Below are positions 51,357-60,615 of a stretch of 64,000 bases of DNA, piece after piece. Position numbers and translations under genes: made by a program. The DNA is from Rhodoferax sp. (GTDB lineage: Bacteria > Pseudomonadota > Gammaproteobacteria > Burkholderiales > Burkholderiaceae_C), in contig NZ_JAQTWL010000014.1 of assembly GCF_028689295.1 (NCBI RefSeq), positions 1-64,000 on the forward strand. The letters run 5' to 3'. A model generated the notes under the pieces. The model saw nothing but the letters and a program-made list of their open reading frames with translations, did not search any database and had not been told where the DNA came from. How positions within the stretch are numbered: position 1 is the first letter of the stretch; the number at the start of each line of letters is the position of its first letter.

Positions 51357-51494
51357 AAGAGAATCCCGGATGAGGCTTGTCTGAAAGACACAACGGTTGT
51401 GAAAATATGAGCGGGGATGCCCACGTAAAATCACACGATGAAGCAAGGTTCGAGTATAAACCTTGCCCTTTCCGCCGCATCCAGAAAAACCCTT

Positions 51495-52739
51495 ATGACA
51501 CACGCCAAAACGCCAGAAATTATTGTGACCAATCGTGTGAAAGAGGCTTTGGCCGTGACGCTGCGCGGCTGCGAAGAGCTGATTCCCCAAGATGATTGGC
51601 TGAAAAAACTGGCGCGCTCGGAGGCCACCGGCACGCCGCTGCGCATCAAGCTGGGCCTGGATCCCACCGCGCCCGACATTCACATCGGCCACACGGTGGT
51701 GCTCAACAAAATGCGCCAGTTGCAGGATTTGGGGCACACAGTCATCTTTTTGATCGGCGACTTCACCACCCTGATCGGTGATCCGTCCGGGCGCAACACC
51801 ACGCGACCACCGCTCACCCGCGAGCAAATCGAGGTCAACGCCCAAACCTATTACCGCCAGGCTTCGATGGTGCTGGATCCGTCCAAAACCGAGATTCGGT
51901 ACAACAGCGAGTGGGGCGACACCCTGGGTTCGCGCGGCATGATCGAACTGGCAGCGCGCTATACCGTGGCGCGCATGATGGAGCGCAATGATTTTCACGA
52001 CCGATTCCATGCCGGCACCCCGATCAGTGTGCATGAGTTCTTGTACCCGCTGATGCAGGGCTACGACAGCGTGGTGCTCAAGAGCGACCTGGAGCTTGGC
52101 GGCACCGACCAGAAATTCAACCTGCTGGTGGGTCGCCATCTGCAAGCCGAATACGGCCAGGAACCGCAGTGCATCCTGACCATGCCGCTGCTCGAAGGGC
52201 TGGACGGCATCGAGAAAATGTCCAAGAGCAAGAACAACTACATCGGCATTTCTGAAGACGCCAACACCATGTTTGCCAAGGTGCTGAGCATCTCCGATGT
52301 GCTGATGTGGCGCTGGTACACGCTGCTGAGTTTCAAGTCGGAGGCCGCCATTGCTGCGCTGAAGGCCGAAGTGGCCGCCGGGCGCAATCCCAAGGACGCC
52401 AAGGTGGCGCTGGCCAAGGAAATCACCGCGCGCTTTCACTCGGCGGCGGCGGCTGAAGCGGCCGAGCAAGACTTCATCAACCGCAGCAAGGGCGGCGTGC
52501 CCGATGAAATTGCCGAGCTGACGCTGCCGCTGGGCGACGGTGGCGGGCCTGTTGGCATTGCTGCGCTGCTCAAAATGGCGGGGCTGGCGGCCTCCAGCGG
52601 CGAAGGCAACCGGCTGATCGATGGCGGCGGCGTGCGGGTAGATTCAGGCGTGGTGAGCGACAAGGGCCTCAAGCTCGGTGCGGGAGCTTACGTGTTGCAA
52701 GTGGGCAAGCGCAAGTTTGCCCGCGTGACGCTGGCTTGA
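51495..52739 (+). CDS. tyrS: Tyrosine--tRNA ligase
   Basis: 414 residues from ATG 51495; the frame is open from 51438, but [11 protein letters not shown] fits better. Class I synthetase: HIGH motif HIGH in [13 protein letters not shown], and KMSKS in [11 protein letters not shown]. The C-terminal S4 RNA-binding domain ([20 protein letters not shown]) is present. It is the TyrRS-II subgroup. dtd follows 22 bp later. Confidence 0.95.
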   Translation: MTHAKTPEIIVTNRVKEALAVTLRGCEELIPQDDWLKKLARSEATGTPLRIKLGLDPTAPDIHIGHTVVLNKMRQLQDLGHTVIFLIGDFTTLIGDPSGRNTTRPPLTREQIEVNAQTYYRQASMVLDPSKTEIRYNSEWGDTLGSRGMIELAARYTVARMMERNDFHDRFHAGTPISVHEFLYPLMQGYDSVVLKSDLELGGTDQKFNLLVGRHLQAEYGQEPQCILTMPLLEGLDGIEKMSKSKNNYIGISEDANTMFAKVLSISDVLMWRWYTLLSFKSEAAIAALKAEVAAGRNPKDAKVALAKEITARFHSAAAAEAAEQDFINRSKGGVPDEIAELTLPLGDGGGPVGIAALLKMAGLAASSGEGNRLIDGGGVRVDSGVVSDKGLKLGAGAYVLQVGKRKFARVTLA

Positions 52740-52761
52740 TCGTCGCTCAGGCCACCCAGGC

Positions 52762-53238
52762 ATGATGGCTTTGTTGCAGCGCGTGCGCCAGGCACGTGTC
52801 GAAGTGGCCGGCAGGGTCGTCGGCGAAATCGGTGCCGGTTTGCTGGTGCTGCTGTGCGCCGAGCGCGGTGACGGCAATGCGCAAAGCGAAAAGCTGCTGG
52901 CCAAAATTCTGAAATTGCGCATCTTCAGCGATGCGGCGGGCAAGATGAACCACAGCCTGCAAAACCTGGACGGTTCAGGGCAGATTGGCGGCCTGCTGGT
53001 GGTGAGCCAGTTCTCGCTGGCGGCCGATGCCTCGGGGGGCAACCGGCCCAGCTTTACTGCGGCGGCTGCACCCGAAGAAGGCAAGCGTTTATATGACTAT
53101 TTTGTGGCGCAGGCGCGCTTGCTGCACCCGCTGGTGCAAACCGGCGAGTTTGCCGCTGACATGCAGGTGAGCTTGGTCAACGACGGGCCGGTGACGATCC
53201 CCTTGCGGGTGCTGCCGGCCGATGGCGCTCCGTCATAA
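52762..53238 (+). CDS. dtd: D-aminoacyl-tRNA deacylase
   Basis: 158 residues. Removes D-amino acids such as D-tyrosine from tRNA. Family blocks: [51 protein letters not shown] and the cis-Pro loop [13 protein letters not shown]. Directly after tyrS, a meaningful pairing because Dtd corrects TyrRS errors. Two tandem ATGs (52762, 52765) compete. Confidence 0.94.
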   Translation: MMALLQRVRQARVEVAGRVVGEIGAGLLVLLCAERGDGNAQSEKLLAKILKLRIFSDAAGKMNHSLQNLDGSGQIGGLLVVSQFSLAADASGGNRPSFTAAAAPEEGKRLYDYFVAQARLLHPLVQTGEFAADMQVSLVNDGPVTIPLRVLPADGAPS

Positions 53239-53247
53239 TCGCGCCCC

Positions 53248-54402
53248 ATGCCGCTGGTTTTTGAACGTCCTTCATTGTCGCGTCGCCTCTCGCCCTGGTT
53301 TTCCGGGTTTGACGGACCGCTTGCGTTCGCCGTGTTCATGCTGGTGTGCGCGGGCTTGCTGACCATGTATTCCTCGGGCTACGACCACGGCACGCGCTTT
53401 GAGGACCATGCGCGCAACATGCTGATTGCCGGCTTTATCATGTTCGTGGTGGCCCAGGTGCCACCGCAGCGCCTGATGGCCTTGGCGGTACCGCTCTATA
53501 TCTTGGGTGTCACGTTGCTGATTGCAGTGGCGGTATTTGGCATCACCAAAAAAGGTGCCCGGCGCTGGCTCAACCTGGGCATGACGATTCAGCCCAGTGA
53601 AATCCTCAAAATCGCCATGCCACTGATGCTGGCCTGGTGGTTCCAGAAGCGCGAAGGCCAGTTGCGGCCGCTTGACTTTCTGGTGGCCGGCTTGTTGCTG
53701 GCGCTGCCCGTGGGCCTGATCATGAAACAGCCCGATTTGGGCACATCGCTGCTGGTGCTGGCGGCGGGCTTGTCGGTGATCTTTTTTGCCGGCTTGAGCT
53801 GGAAGCTGGTGGCGCCACCCCTGTTTCTGGGCTTGCTTGGCATCACGCTGCTGATGATGTTCGAACCCGAGTTGTGCGCCGACGGCGTCAGTTGGCCCCT
53901 GTTGCGCGAGTACCAGCAGCAGCGCGTGTGCACGCTGCTTGACCCCGGGCGCGACCCGCTGGGCAAGGGTTTTCACATCATCCAGGGCATGATTGCTATC
54001 GGCTCCGGCGGGGTTTGGGGCAAGGGCTTCATGCAGGGCACGCAAACCCATCTGGAATTCATTCCGGAGCGCACCACCGACTTCATTTTTGCGGCATTTT
54101 CGGAAGAGTTCGGTCTGATTGGCAATCTGCTGTTGATCGCTGCTTTTCTCTTTCTTGTGCTGCGCGCGCTGGTGATCGCCTTGGAGGCGCCCACCATGTT
54201 CACGCGGTTGCTGGCCGGCGCCATGGCGATGATTTTCTTTTGCTACGCGTTTGTGAACATGGGCATGGTCAGCGGCATTTTGCCGGTGGTGGGCGTGCCA
54301 CTGCCTTTCATCAGTTACGGCGGCACAGCCATGGTCACGCTGGGGCTGGGCTTGGGCATATTGATGTCGATCGCCAAATCCAAACGGCTGGTGCAGTCCT
54401 GA
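53248..54402 (+). CDS. rodA: Rod-shape-determining protein RodA
   Basis: 384 residues, about ten membrane segments, SEDS peptidoglycan glycosyltransferase. Conserved polar sites are GARRWLNLGMTIQPSEILKIAMPL, KQPDLGTSLLVL and the last loop GMVSGILPVVGVPLPFISYGGTAM. GARRWL and the SYGG loop support RodA over FtsW. Starts 9 bases after dtd. Followed by a hairpin at its stop. Confidence 0.94.
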   Translation: MPLVFERPSLSRRLSPWFSGFDGPLAFAVFMLVCAGLLTMYSSGYDHGTRFEDHARNMLIAGFIMFVVAQVPPQRLMALAVPLYILGVTLLIAVAVFGITKKGARRWLNLGMTIQPSEILKIAMPLMLAWWFQKREGQLRPLDFLVAGLLLALPVGLIMKQPDLGTSLLVLAAGLSVIFFAGLSWKLVAPPLFLGLLGITLLMMFEPELCADGVSWPLLREYQQQRVCTLLDPGRDPLGKGFHIIQGMIAIGSGGVWGKGFMQGTQTHLEFIPERTTDFIFAAFSEEFGLIGNLLLIAAFLFLVLRALVIALEAPTMFTRLLAGAMAMIFFCYAFVNMGMVSGILPVVGVPLPFISYGGTAMVTLGLGLGILMSIAKSKRLVQS

Positions 54403-54450
54403 TACTCTGCGGGACAGACCAAGATTTGCACGGCAAATTTGCTCTGTCCT
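54402..54450. repeat. Palindromic repeat after rodA (TGCGGG-type)
   Basis: Starts at the rodA stop (TGATACTCTGCGGGACAGAC). GGGACAGA (54411-54418) pairs with TCTGTCCT (54443-54450), and AGATTTG pairs with CAAATTT inside. Left part nearly equal to the element after ilvA (1164). The hairpin may end or stabilise the dtd-rodA transcript. The rest of the 170 bp gap to tldD shows no gene. Confidence 0.6.
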
Positions 54451-54572
54451 CAAGTGATTGAGATTTCCCTTTTCCTCAACATTTTTTCGGATGCTGGCTG
54501 TTACCGCATGGTTAAAGTGGTTGAGTCTCACGCTGAACATGCTCTTTTGACCCCAAGCCCTAAAATCGCTCG

Positions 54573-56033
54573 ATGATTTCACGCGAACCCACCCTTGAAC
54601 GCTTAAGCGTTGCCAAATCCCTGCTGCTCACCCCTTTTGGGCTGGACGAATCGCACCTGGCCCGGGCGCTTGCCGAGATCAAGGCGCACAAGGTGGATGA
54701 GGCTGACCTGTACTTTCAATACACCCGCTCGGAGGGCTGGAGCCTGGAAGAAGGCATCGTCAAAACCGGTTCGTTTTCCATTGACCAGGGTGTGGGTGTT
54801 CGCGCTGTTAGTGGTGAAAAAACTGCCTTTGCCTATTCCGACGACATCTCGGAGGCCTCGTTGCTGGATGCCGCCCGCACGGTGCGCTCCATCTCGACAG
54901 TGGCCCAGTCCGGGCGCTTGAAGGTGGCGACCAAAAAAATTGCATCTTCGCGCTCCCTGTACAACGGACTGGACCCGATTGCCAGCCTGGACAGCACGGC
55001 CAAGGTCAAACTGCTGGAAAAAGTGGAGCAGTTGGCGCGCGCCAAGGATCCGCGCGTGGCGCAGGTCATGGCCGGTCTGGCTGCCGAATACGACGTGGTG
55101 CTGGTTGCGCGTGCCGACGGCACCCTGGCTGCCGACGTGAGACCGCTGGTGCGTTTGAGCGTGACCGTGATCACCGAACAAAAAGGCCGCCGTGAAGTCG
55201 GTTCGGCCGGTGGCGGCGGCCGTTTTGGCTTCGCCTATTTTGATGATGCGCTGATTGGCCAGTATGTCGATGAAGCTGTTTCGGCGGCGCTCACCAACTT
55301 GGAAGCGCGCCCGGCCCCGGCCGGTGAAATGACGGTGGTGCTAGGTTCTGGCTGGCCTGGCATATTGTTGCACGAAGCGATTGGCCATGGTTTGGAGGGT
55401 GACTTCAACCGCAAGGGGTCGAGCGCCTTCAGCGGCCGCATCGGCCAGCGCGTGGCGGCCAAGGGTGTCACAGTGCTGGACGACGGCACCATCAGCGACC
55501 GCCGTGGCTCGCTCAATGTTGACGACGAGGGCAATGCCAGTGGCCGCAATGTGCTGATCGAGGACGGCATTCTCAAAGGCTACATCCAGGACGCCATGAA
55601 TGCCCGCCTGATGGGGGTCAATCCGACGGGTAACGGCCGCCGCGAGAGCTACGCTCATGTGCCGATTCCGCGCATGACCAACACCTATATGCTTGGCGGT
55701 GACAAGAGCCCGGAAGAAATTGTGGCCAGCATCAAAAAAGGCCTGTACGCCACCAACTTTGGCGGTGGCCAGGTGGACATCACTTCGGGAAAATTCGTCT
55801 TCTCGGCCAGCCAGGCCTACTGGGTTGAGAACGGTAGGATTCTGTACCCAGTTAAAGGCGCCACGCTGGTGGGCAGCGGGCCGGAAGTTCTCAAGCGCGT
55901 CAGCATGATCGGCAACGACATGAAGCTCGACAGCGGCGTCGGTACCTGTGGCAAGGAAGGCCAGAGCGTGCCGGTGGGTGTGGGTCAGCCCACGCTGCGG
56001 ATTGATGGCCTGACGGTGGGCGGAACGGCCTGA
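54573..56033 (+). CDS. tldD: TldD metalloprotease
   Basis: 486 residues. Catalytic zinc motif HEAIGHGLEGD (HExxxH, near residue 268) identifies TldD; its partner TldE/PmbA normally carries no such motif and is not in the window. The pair processes small peptides (microcin B17, CcdA). N-terminal region with AYSDDISEASLLDAARTV is typical. The C-terminus has GVGTCGKEGQSVPVGVGQPTLRIDGLTVGGT. Good start at 54573. Confidence 0.94.
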   Translation: MISREPTLERLSVAKSLLLTPFGLDESHLARALAEIKAHKVDEADLYFQYTRSEGWSLEEGIVKTGSFSIDQGVGVRAVSGEKTAFAYSDDISEASLLDAARTVRSISTVAQSGRLKVATKKIASSRSLYNGLDPIASLDSTAKVKLLEKVEQLARAKDPRVAQVMAGLAAEYDVVLVARADGTLAADVRPLVRLSVTVITEQKGRREVGSAGGGGRFGFAYFDDALIGQYVDEAVSAALTNLEARPAPAGEMTVVLGSGWPGILLHEAIGHGLEGDFNRKGSSAFSGRIGQRVAAKGVTVLDDGTISDRRGSLNVDDEGNASGRNVLIEDGILKGYIQDAMNARLMGVNPTGNGRRESYAHVPIPRMTNTYMLGGDKSPEEIVASIKKGLYATNFGGGQVDITSGKFVFSASQAYWVENGRILYPVKGATLVGSGPEVLKRVSMIGNDMKLDSGVGTCGKEGQSVPVGVGQPTLRIDGLTVGGTA

Positions 56034-56058
56034 GGCAACTGTGCTACATTCCACACCC

Positions 56059-56127
56059 ATGAAGTCAGTTACTTTTTTCTTTGGCTATTTTTGGTTCTCA
56101 AGCGCCGCCGGCGGTAGAGAGTTCTGA
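56059..56127 (+). CDS. Aromatic-rich attenuator leader peptide of aroG
   Basis: 22-codon open frame ahead of aroG, too short for usual gene calling. It starts MKSVTFFFGYFWFSS and ends ...GGREF-stop. Codons 6-13 include five Phe, one Tyr and one Trp, all aromatic end products. No strong ribosome site precedes the ATG. A TACATT box (56045-56050), with TG one base before it, might be the -10 element, in which case the RNA would be nearly leaderless. Confidence 0.8.
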   Translation: MKSVTFFFGYFWFSSAAGGREF

Positions 56128-56188
56128 ACGTAGCTGATCCAAACGTCCTGATCTCCCAAAAACCGCCGGCAACCCCGGCGGTTTTTTT
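56107..56188 (+). promoter_or_regulatory. Transcription attenuator of aroG: antiterminator strand and Rho-independent terminator
   Basis: Terminator: AAAAACCGCCGG - CAAC - CCCGGCGGTTTTTTT (about 56158-56188), with the T-tract 38 bases before the aroG start. GCCGGCGGT (56107-56115), at the end of the leader frame, is exactly complementary to ACCGCCGGC (56162-56170), the left strand of the terminator. The two pairings exclude each other. A ribosome that finishes the leader would cover 56107-56115 and allow termination. Confidence 0.8.
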
Positions 56189-56225
56189 ATGCGTTTTTGT
56201 TTTCAACCCTGTGAGAAAGCTTTTC

Positions 56226-57368
56226 ATGACTGCCAAAGCCACTGTTGTCGCTGTTCAAGATGCCTGGGGCACCAATGCGCTGAGCCCCGCCACTGACCGC
56301 ACCGGTCAGACCGATAACCAACGCATCAAGGACATCACCGTGCTACCACCGCCAGAGCATCTGATCCGTTTTTTCCCGATCCAGGGCACTCCGGTTGAGA
56401 AGATGATCAGCGTTACCCGGCACAACATCCACCAGATCATCGCGGGCAAGGACGACCGCTTGCTCGTCATTATCGGCCCGTGCTCGATCCACGATCCGGC
56501 GGCGGCCATCGAGTACGCCCGCCGCCTCAAGGAGCAGCGTGACAAATACGCCGACACGCTGGAAATTGTGATGCGGGTGTATTTTGAGAAGCCACGCACC
56601 ACGGTCGGCTGGAAAGGCCTCATCAATGATCCGTATCTGGACGAGTCGTTCCGCATCGACGAAGGCCTGCGCATTGCCCGGCAACTGCTGATCGAGATCA
56701 ACCGGCTGGGTTTGCCCGCTGGCAGCGAATTCCTGGATGTGATCTCGCCTCAATACCTGGGTGATCTGATTTCCTGGGGCGCCATTGGCGCCCGCACCAC
56801 CGAGAGCCAAGTGCACAGAGAACTCGCTTCCGGCCTGTCGGCACCGATCGGCTTCAAGAACGGCACCGATGGCAACATCAAAATCGCCACCGACGCGATT
56901 CAGGCTGCAGCCGGTGGTCACCACTTTTTGTCGGTGCACAAAAGTGGCCGGGTGGCGATTGTGCAAACCAACGGCAACAAGGATTGCCATGTGATTTTGC
57001 GCGGCGGCAAGGCGCCCAACTACGACGCAGCCAACGTGGCGGCGGCTTGCGCCGAACTGGAGAAAGCTAGGCTGTCTGCGACCCTGATGGTGGACTGCAG
57101 CCACGCCAACAGCAGCAAGCAGCATGAAAAACAGCTCGATGTGGCGCGCAACATTGCCACCCAGATTGCGACGGGCTCGCATCAGGTGTTTGGCGTCATG
57201 GTAGAGAGCCATCTCAACGCGGGCGCACAGAAGTTCACGCCGGGCAAAGACAAGGCCGACAAGCTCGAATACGGCAAGAGCATCACTGATGCTTGTCTGG
57301 GCTGGGACGATTCGCTGGCATGCTTGGATGCTCTGTCACAGGCGGTGTTGGCACGACGCGGGCGTTAA
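56226..57368 (+). CDS. aroG: 3-deoxy-7-phosphoheptulonate (DAHP) synthase, class I
   Basis: 380 residues from ATG 56226; GTG 56211 is less likely. First step of the shikimate pathway, from PEP and erythrose 4-phosphate. AroAI-type blocks: LLVIIGPCSIHDPAAAIEYARRL, EIVMRVYFEKPRTTVGWKGLINDP, SWGAIGARTTESQVHRELASGLS and VDCSHANSSKQHEKQ. Which aromatic amino acid inhibits it cannot be decided. Control by the leader upstream fits end-product sensing. Convergent with mpl. Confidence 0.93.
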   Translation: MTAKATVVAVQDAWGTNALSPATDRTGQTDNQRIKDITVLPPPEHLIRFFPIQGTPVEKMISVTRHNIHQIIAGKDDRLLVIIGPCSIHDPAAAIEYARRLKEQRDKYADTLEIVMRVYFEKPRTTVGWKGLINDPYLDESFRIDEGLRIARQLLIEINRLGLPAGSEFLDVISPQYLGDLISWGAIGARTTESQVHRELASGLSAPIGFKNGTDGNIKIATDAIQAAAGGHHFLSVHKSGRVAIVQTNGNKDCHVILRGGKAPNYDAANVAAACAELEKARLSATLMVDCSHANSSKQHEKQLDVARNIATQIATGSHQVFGVMVESHLNAGAQKFTPGKDKADKLEYGKSITDACLGWDDSLACLDALSQAVLARRGR

Positions 57369-57416
57369 GTAAACAGAGGTCTTTGGCCTCTGAAACCGTC
57401 TGAAAAGCGCTTGCGG

Positions 57417-58817
57417 CTATTTGTTTTGTAGCGCCTGCAACAGCTTGGCATGGACCCCGCCAAAACTGCCATTGCTCATGCACAGGATGTGGTCGCCGCC
57501 ACGGGCCGCCCGGCTGACCTGCGCCACCAGCGCCTCGATGTTGTCCATCACCATCGCGCGCCCGGCCATGGGCGCCAGCGCTTCGGTGGCATCCCAACCC
57601 AAGCCGCCGCTGTGGCAAAAAGCCAGGTCGGCGTTTTCCAGGCTCCACGGTAGTTGCGCTTTCATGGTGCCGAGTTTCATGGTGTTGGAGCGCGGCTCGA
57701 ATACCGCCAGGATACGTTCGCCCGCCGTAAGCGTGCGGCGCAGACCATCGACCGTGGTGCGAATGGCAGTGGGGTGGTGGGCAAAGTCGTCATAAACCGT
57801 GATGTTGCCGCTGGCGGTCTTGACGGTACCGCGCAGTTCCATGCGCCGTTTCACGTTCTCGAAGCCGCCGAGTGCCTGTGTTGCCATCTTTGGAGAAACG
57901 CCGACATGTTCGGCAGCGGCGATGGCGGCCAGCGCGTTGAGCTGGTTGTGGATGCCGGTCAATGACCAGGTCACGCGACCGACCACCTGGCCTTGTTGCA
58001 GGACATCAAAATTGCTCGCCTCGCCCTGTGCCGTGAAGTCGCTGACCGCCGCGCCGAAGCTGCGCACTTCACTCCAGCAACCCATGTGCAGCACGTTCGC
58101 CAGGCTTTCCTCCAGCCCATTGACCACAATTCGGCCGCTGCCGTGTGCGCCGGTGCCAGGCACGGTGCGAATCAGGTGATGAAACTGGCGCTCGATAGCC
58201 GCCAGATCGTCAAAAATGTCGGCGTGATCGAACTCCAGATTGTTCAAAACGGCAGTGCGCGGCCGGTAATGCACGAACTTGCTGCGTTTGTCAAAAAAAG
58301 CGGTGTCGTATTCATCGGCCTCGATGACAAAGGCCTTGCCCTGGCCTAGCCGGGCCGAGACACCAAAGTTGAGCGGCACGCCACCGACCAGAAAGCCGGG
58401 CTGGAGGCCGGCGGCCTCCAGTAGCCAGCTGGTCATGGCCGTGGTTGTGGTTTTTCCATGGGTGCCGGCAATGGCGATCACATGGCGGCCTTGCAGCACA
58501 TGCTCCGCCAGCCACTGCGGTCCGCTGGTATAGGGCAGGCCGGCGTCGAGAATGGCTTCCATCAAGGGGAATTTGGCTGCGCCATCGCTCAGGTGCGCAC
58601 GGCTGACCACATTGCCAACGACAAACATGTCGGGTTTGAGTGCCAGTTGATCGGCGCCATAGCCCTCTAACAGTTCAATGCCAAGGGCGCGCAGCTGGTC
58701 GCTCATGGGCGGGTAAACACCTGCGTCGCAGCCGGTCACCTTGTGGCCCGCTTCGCGCGCCAAAGCGGCAACTCCTCCCATGAAGGTGCCGCAAATGCCA
58801 AGGATGTGAATGTGCAT
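57417..58817 (-). CDS. mpl: UDP-MurNAc:L-Ala-gamma-D-Glu-meso-DAP ligase
   Basis: 466 residues, Mur ligase type. N-terminus MHIHILGICGTFMGGVAALAREAGHKVTG is diagnostic for Mpl (MurC has GIGG...MSGIA). ATP loop VIAIAGTHGKTTTTAM. It reattaches recycled murein tripeptide to UDP-MurNAc. It would supply the same recycling path as AnmK at 49 kb. Diverges from the unknown gene at 58907. Confidence 0.94.
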   Translation of the reverse strand: MHIHILGICGTFMGGVAALAREAGHKVTGCDAGVYPPMSDQLRALGIELLEGYGADQLALKPDMFVVGNVVSRAHLSDGAAKFPLMEAILDAGLPYTSGPQWLAEHVLQGRHVIAIAGTHGKTTTTAMTSWLLEAAGLQPGFLVGGVPLNFGVSARLGQGKAFVIEADEYDTAFFDKRSKFVHYRPRTAVLNNLEFDHADIFDDLAAIERQFHHLIRTVPGTGAHGSGRIVVNGLEESLANVLHMGCWSEVRSFGAAVSDFTAQGEASNFDVLQQGQVVGRVTWSLTGIHNQLNALAAIAAAEHVGVSPKMATQALGGFENVKRRMELRGTVKTASGNITVYDDFAHHPTAIRTTVDGLRRTLTAGERILAVFEPRSNTMKLGTMKAQLPWSLENADLAFCHSGGLGWDATEALAPMAGRAMVMDNIEALVAQVSRAARGGDHILCMSNGSFGGVHAKLLQALQNK

Positions 58818-58906
58818 GCGTTGATTTTAGGCGGGTCGGCAAGTCGCTGCGGGTGGATTCACTAGGCATGCCAGGTGAAGGTGATTCAGGGCAAAATGCA
58901 ACTTGT

Positions 58907-59500
58907 ATGACCGATGAACAACACGAGATCGCTGCCCAAGCTGCGCGCTGGGTGGTGGAAGAAGGCCTGGAGTATGGTGCTGCCAAACGTCGCGCAGCCA
59001 AGCTGTTGGGGTTGAGCGGGCGCGGCGCGCTGCCTTCCAATGAGCTATTGGAGGAGGTGGTGAGGGATTACATCGCGGTGTTTTGCGCGGACACCCAGCC
59101 GTTGGAACTGATGGCGCTAAGGCGCCTGGCGCTGATCTGGATGGAGCGCTTGAGCGAATTCCGGCCCCATCTTGGGGGCGCGGTCTGGCACGGTACCGCC
59201 ACTAAAAACTCGGATATCTATTTGCAGTTGTTTTGTGACGATAGCAAGTCGGCCGAAATTGCATTGATAGACCAGAATGTGCGGTATGTGCCGCGCACGG
59301 TCACGGGTTTTACCGGCGAGTCGGTAGAGGCCTTAAGCGTGCATGCTTTTTGTGCTGAATTGAACCAGGATATTGGGGTGCATTTGATGATTTATGACTT
59401 TGATGATGTGCGCGGCGCGCTAAGAGTGGATGCCCATGGGCGGTCGCCGCGCGGCGATACCCGTGCCTTGCGGCGTTTGTTATTCCAGGAGTCCTCTTGA
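58907..59500 (+). CDS. Conserved unknown protein
   Basis: 197 residues from ATG 58907; the upstream in-frame stretch from 58853 is unlikely. Soluble, with an N-terminal helical region (AARWVVEEGLEYGAAKRRAAKLLG) that might bind nucleic acid, and a middle HGTATKNSDIYLQLFCDDSKSAEIALID that recalls nucleotidyltransferase-type strands. I recall relatives in Burkholderiales being labelled as UDP-N-acetylmuramate-alanine ligase, probably wrongly: no Mur signature is present. Coupled to the next gene by a TTGA overlap. Confidence 0.65.
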   Translation: MTDEQHEIAAQAARWVVEEGLEYGAAKRRAAKLLGLSGRGALPSNELLEEVVRDYIAVFCADTQPLELMALRRLALIWMERLSEFRPHLGGAVWHGTATKNSDIYLQLFCDDSKSAEIALIDQNVRYVPRTVTGFTGESVEALSVHAFCAELNQDIGVHLMIYDFDDVRGALRVDAHGRSPRGDTRALRRLLFQESS

Positions 59501-60030
59501 GCTCATCCCGGCGCGGCTGGTTGGCGGCTGCGGCGGGCATGGGGCTGGCTGGTGTCGGCGCTGGCCTGGCTTGGCGCACCTCCAGGCGCCAGGCACAATC
59601 CCTGTCAGAGGCGGAGCACATCTTTTGGCAGCATCAATTTGCCCAGTTGGACGGCGTCATGCTGGCTGCGAGCGCATTCAAAGGCAAGCCCCTGCTGCTG
59701 AATTTCTGGGCCACATGGTGCCCGCCTTGCATCGAAGAGTTGCCGTTAATTGACAGCTTTTTTCTTCAAAATAAATCAAAAGGCTGGCAAGTGCTGGCAT
59801 TGGCGGTGGATCAAGCCGTTCCCGTATCGCGTTTTCTGATGCAATCTCCGCTGTCTTTTCAGGTGGCTTTGGCAGGGTTTCCCGGAATCGAGGTCAGCAA
59901 GTCGCTCGGAAATGTCACTGGTGCTTTGCCCTTTACCGTGGTATTTTCTTCTGTCGGCAACGTGTTGCACCGTAAAATGGGCAAGCTGACAGGCGATGAC
60001 CTACGCACCTGGGAGCGCTTGTCAGTTTGA
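59497..60030 (+). CDS. TlpA-like thioredoxin-fold protein
   Basis: 177 residues from TTG 59497, overlapping the previous stop. The N-terminus SSRRGWLAAAAGMGLAGVGAG is a signal/anchor with an RR pair that hints at Tat export. The active site is in LLLNFWATWCPPCIEELPLID (CPPC, about residue 73), typical of periplasmic TlpA/ResA reductants. The partner is not evident. Followed by an AT-rich promoter region for accB. Confidence 0.85.
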   Translation: MSSSRRGWLAAAAGMGLAGVGAGLAWRTSRRQAQSLSEAEHIFWQHQFAQLDGVMLAASAFKGKPLLLNFWATWCPPCIEELPLIDSFFLQNKSKGWQVLALAVDQAVPVSRFLMQSPLSFQVALAGFPGIEVSKSLGNVTGALPFTVVFSSVGNVLHRKMGKLTGDDLRTWERLSV

Positions 60031-60153
60031 ATGATTTATTAAAGAAAATATAAAATAAAGCATAGTTAGCTTGTTTTAATGAAAATTATTGTGATTTCAT
60101 TCAAATCCAAGTGAATTTCAGTTGACTGTTACTTCCCTTTCGTTGGAGACCCC

Positions 60154-60600
60154 ATGGACCTCAGAAAACTCAAAACCTTGATCGATCTGGTATCGGAATC
60201 AAACGTCTCCGAACTAGAAATCACCGAAGCTGAAGGCAAGATCCGCATCGTCAAAGGCGGTGGTGCGATGGTCCAGAACTTCATGCCCGTGAGCCAGTCG
60301 GTGCCCCATGCGCAGCCGGTTGCGCAGGCTGCTGCTGCCGTCGTGGCTGTGGCACCGGTCGAGACGGGGCATACCGTCAAGTCGCCAATGGTTGGCACGT
60401 TTTATCGGTCAGCCTCTCCGGGCGCCAAGTCTTTTGTTGAAATCGGCGATGTTGTCAACGAGGGCGACACCCTGTGCATCATTGAGGCCATGAAAATACT
60501 GAACGAAATCGAGTGCGACAAGGCTGGCACGGTACGAAAAATCTTGGCCGACAACGGGCAGGCCGTGGAATACGGCCAGCCTTTGTTCATCATCGACTAA
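60154..60600 (+). CDS. accB: Biotin carboxyl carrier protein of acetyl-CoA carboxylase
   Basis: 148 residues. N-terminal [25 protein letters not shown], an Ala/Pro/Val linker (about residues 60-72) and a C-terminal biotinyl domain with the biotinylated lysine in [15 protein letters not shown] (about residue 114). Supplies malonyl-CoA with AccC (next gene). GGAG precedes the start. The 123 bases before it (60031-60153) are AT-rich, with likely promoter sequence, but I could not fix the boxes. Confidence 0.95.
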   Translation: MDLRKLKTLIDLVSESNVSELEITEAEGKIRIVKGGGAMVQNFMPVSQSVPHAQPVAQAAAAVVAVAPVETGHTVKSPMVGTFYRSASPGAKSFVEIGDVVNEGDTLCIIEAMKILNEIECDKAGTVRKILADNGQAVEYGQPLFIID

Positions 60601-60615
60601 GCTCAGGCGCCATCC

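Noticed and set aside
51357..52469. Upstream extension of the M23 peptidase frame on the minus strand to about 834 residues
   Set aside because: It lies antisense to tyrS, is low-complexity H/Q/R-rich, and has no homology; it is a GC-driven shadow frame.
58907..59500. UDP-N-acetylmuramate-alanine ligase
   Set aside because: No Mur-ligase ATP loop and far too short; only a possible inherited mislabel.
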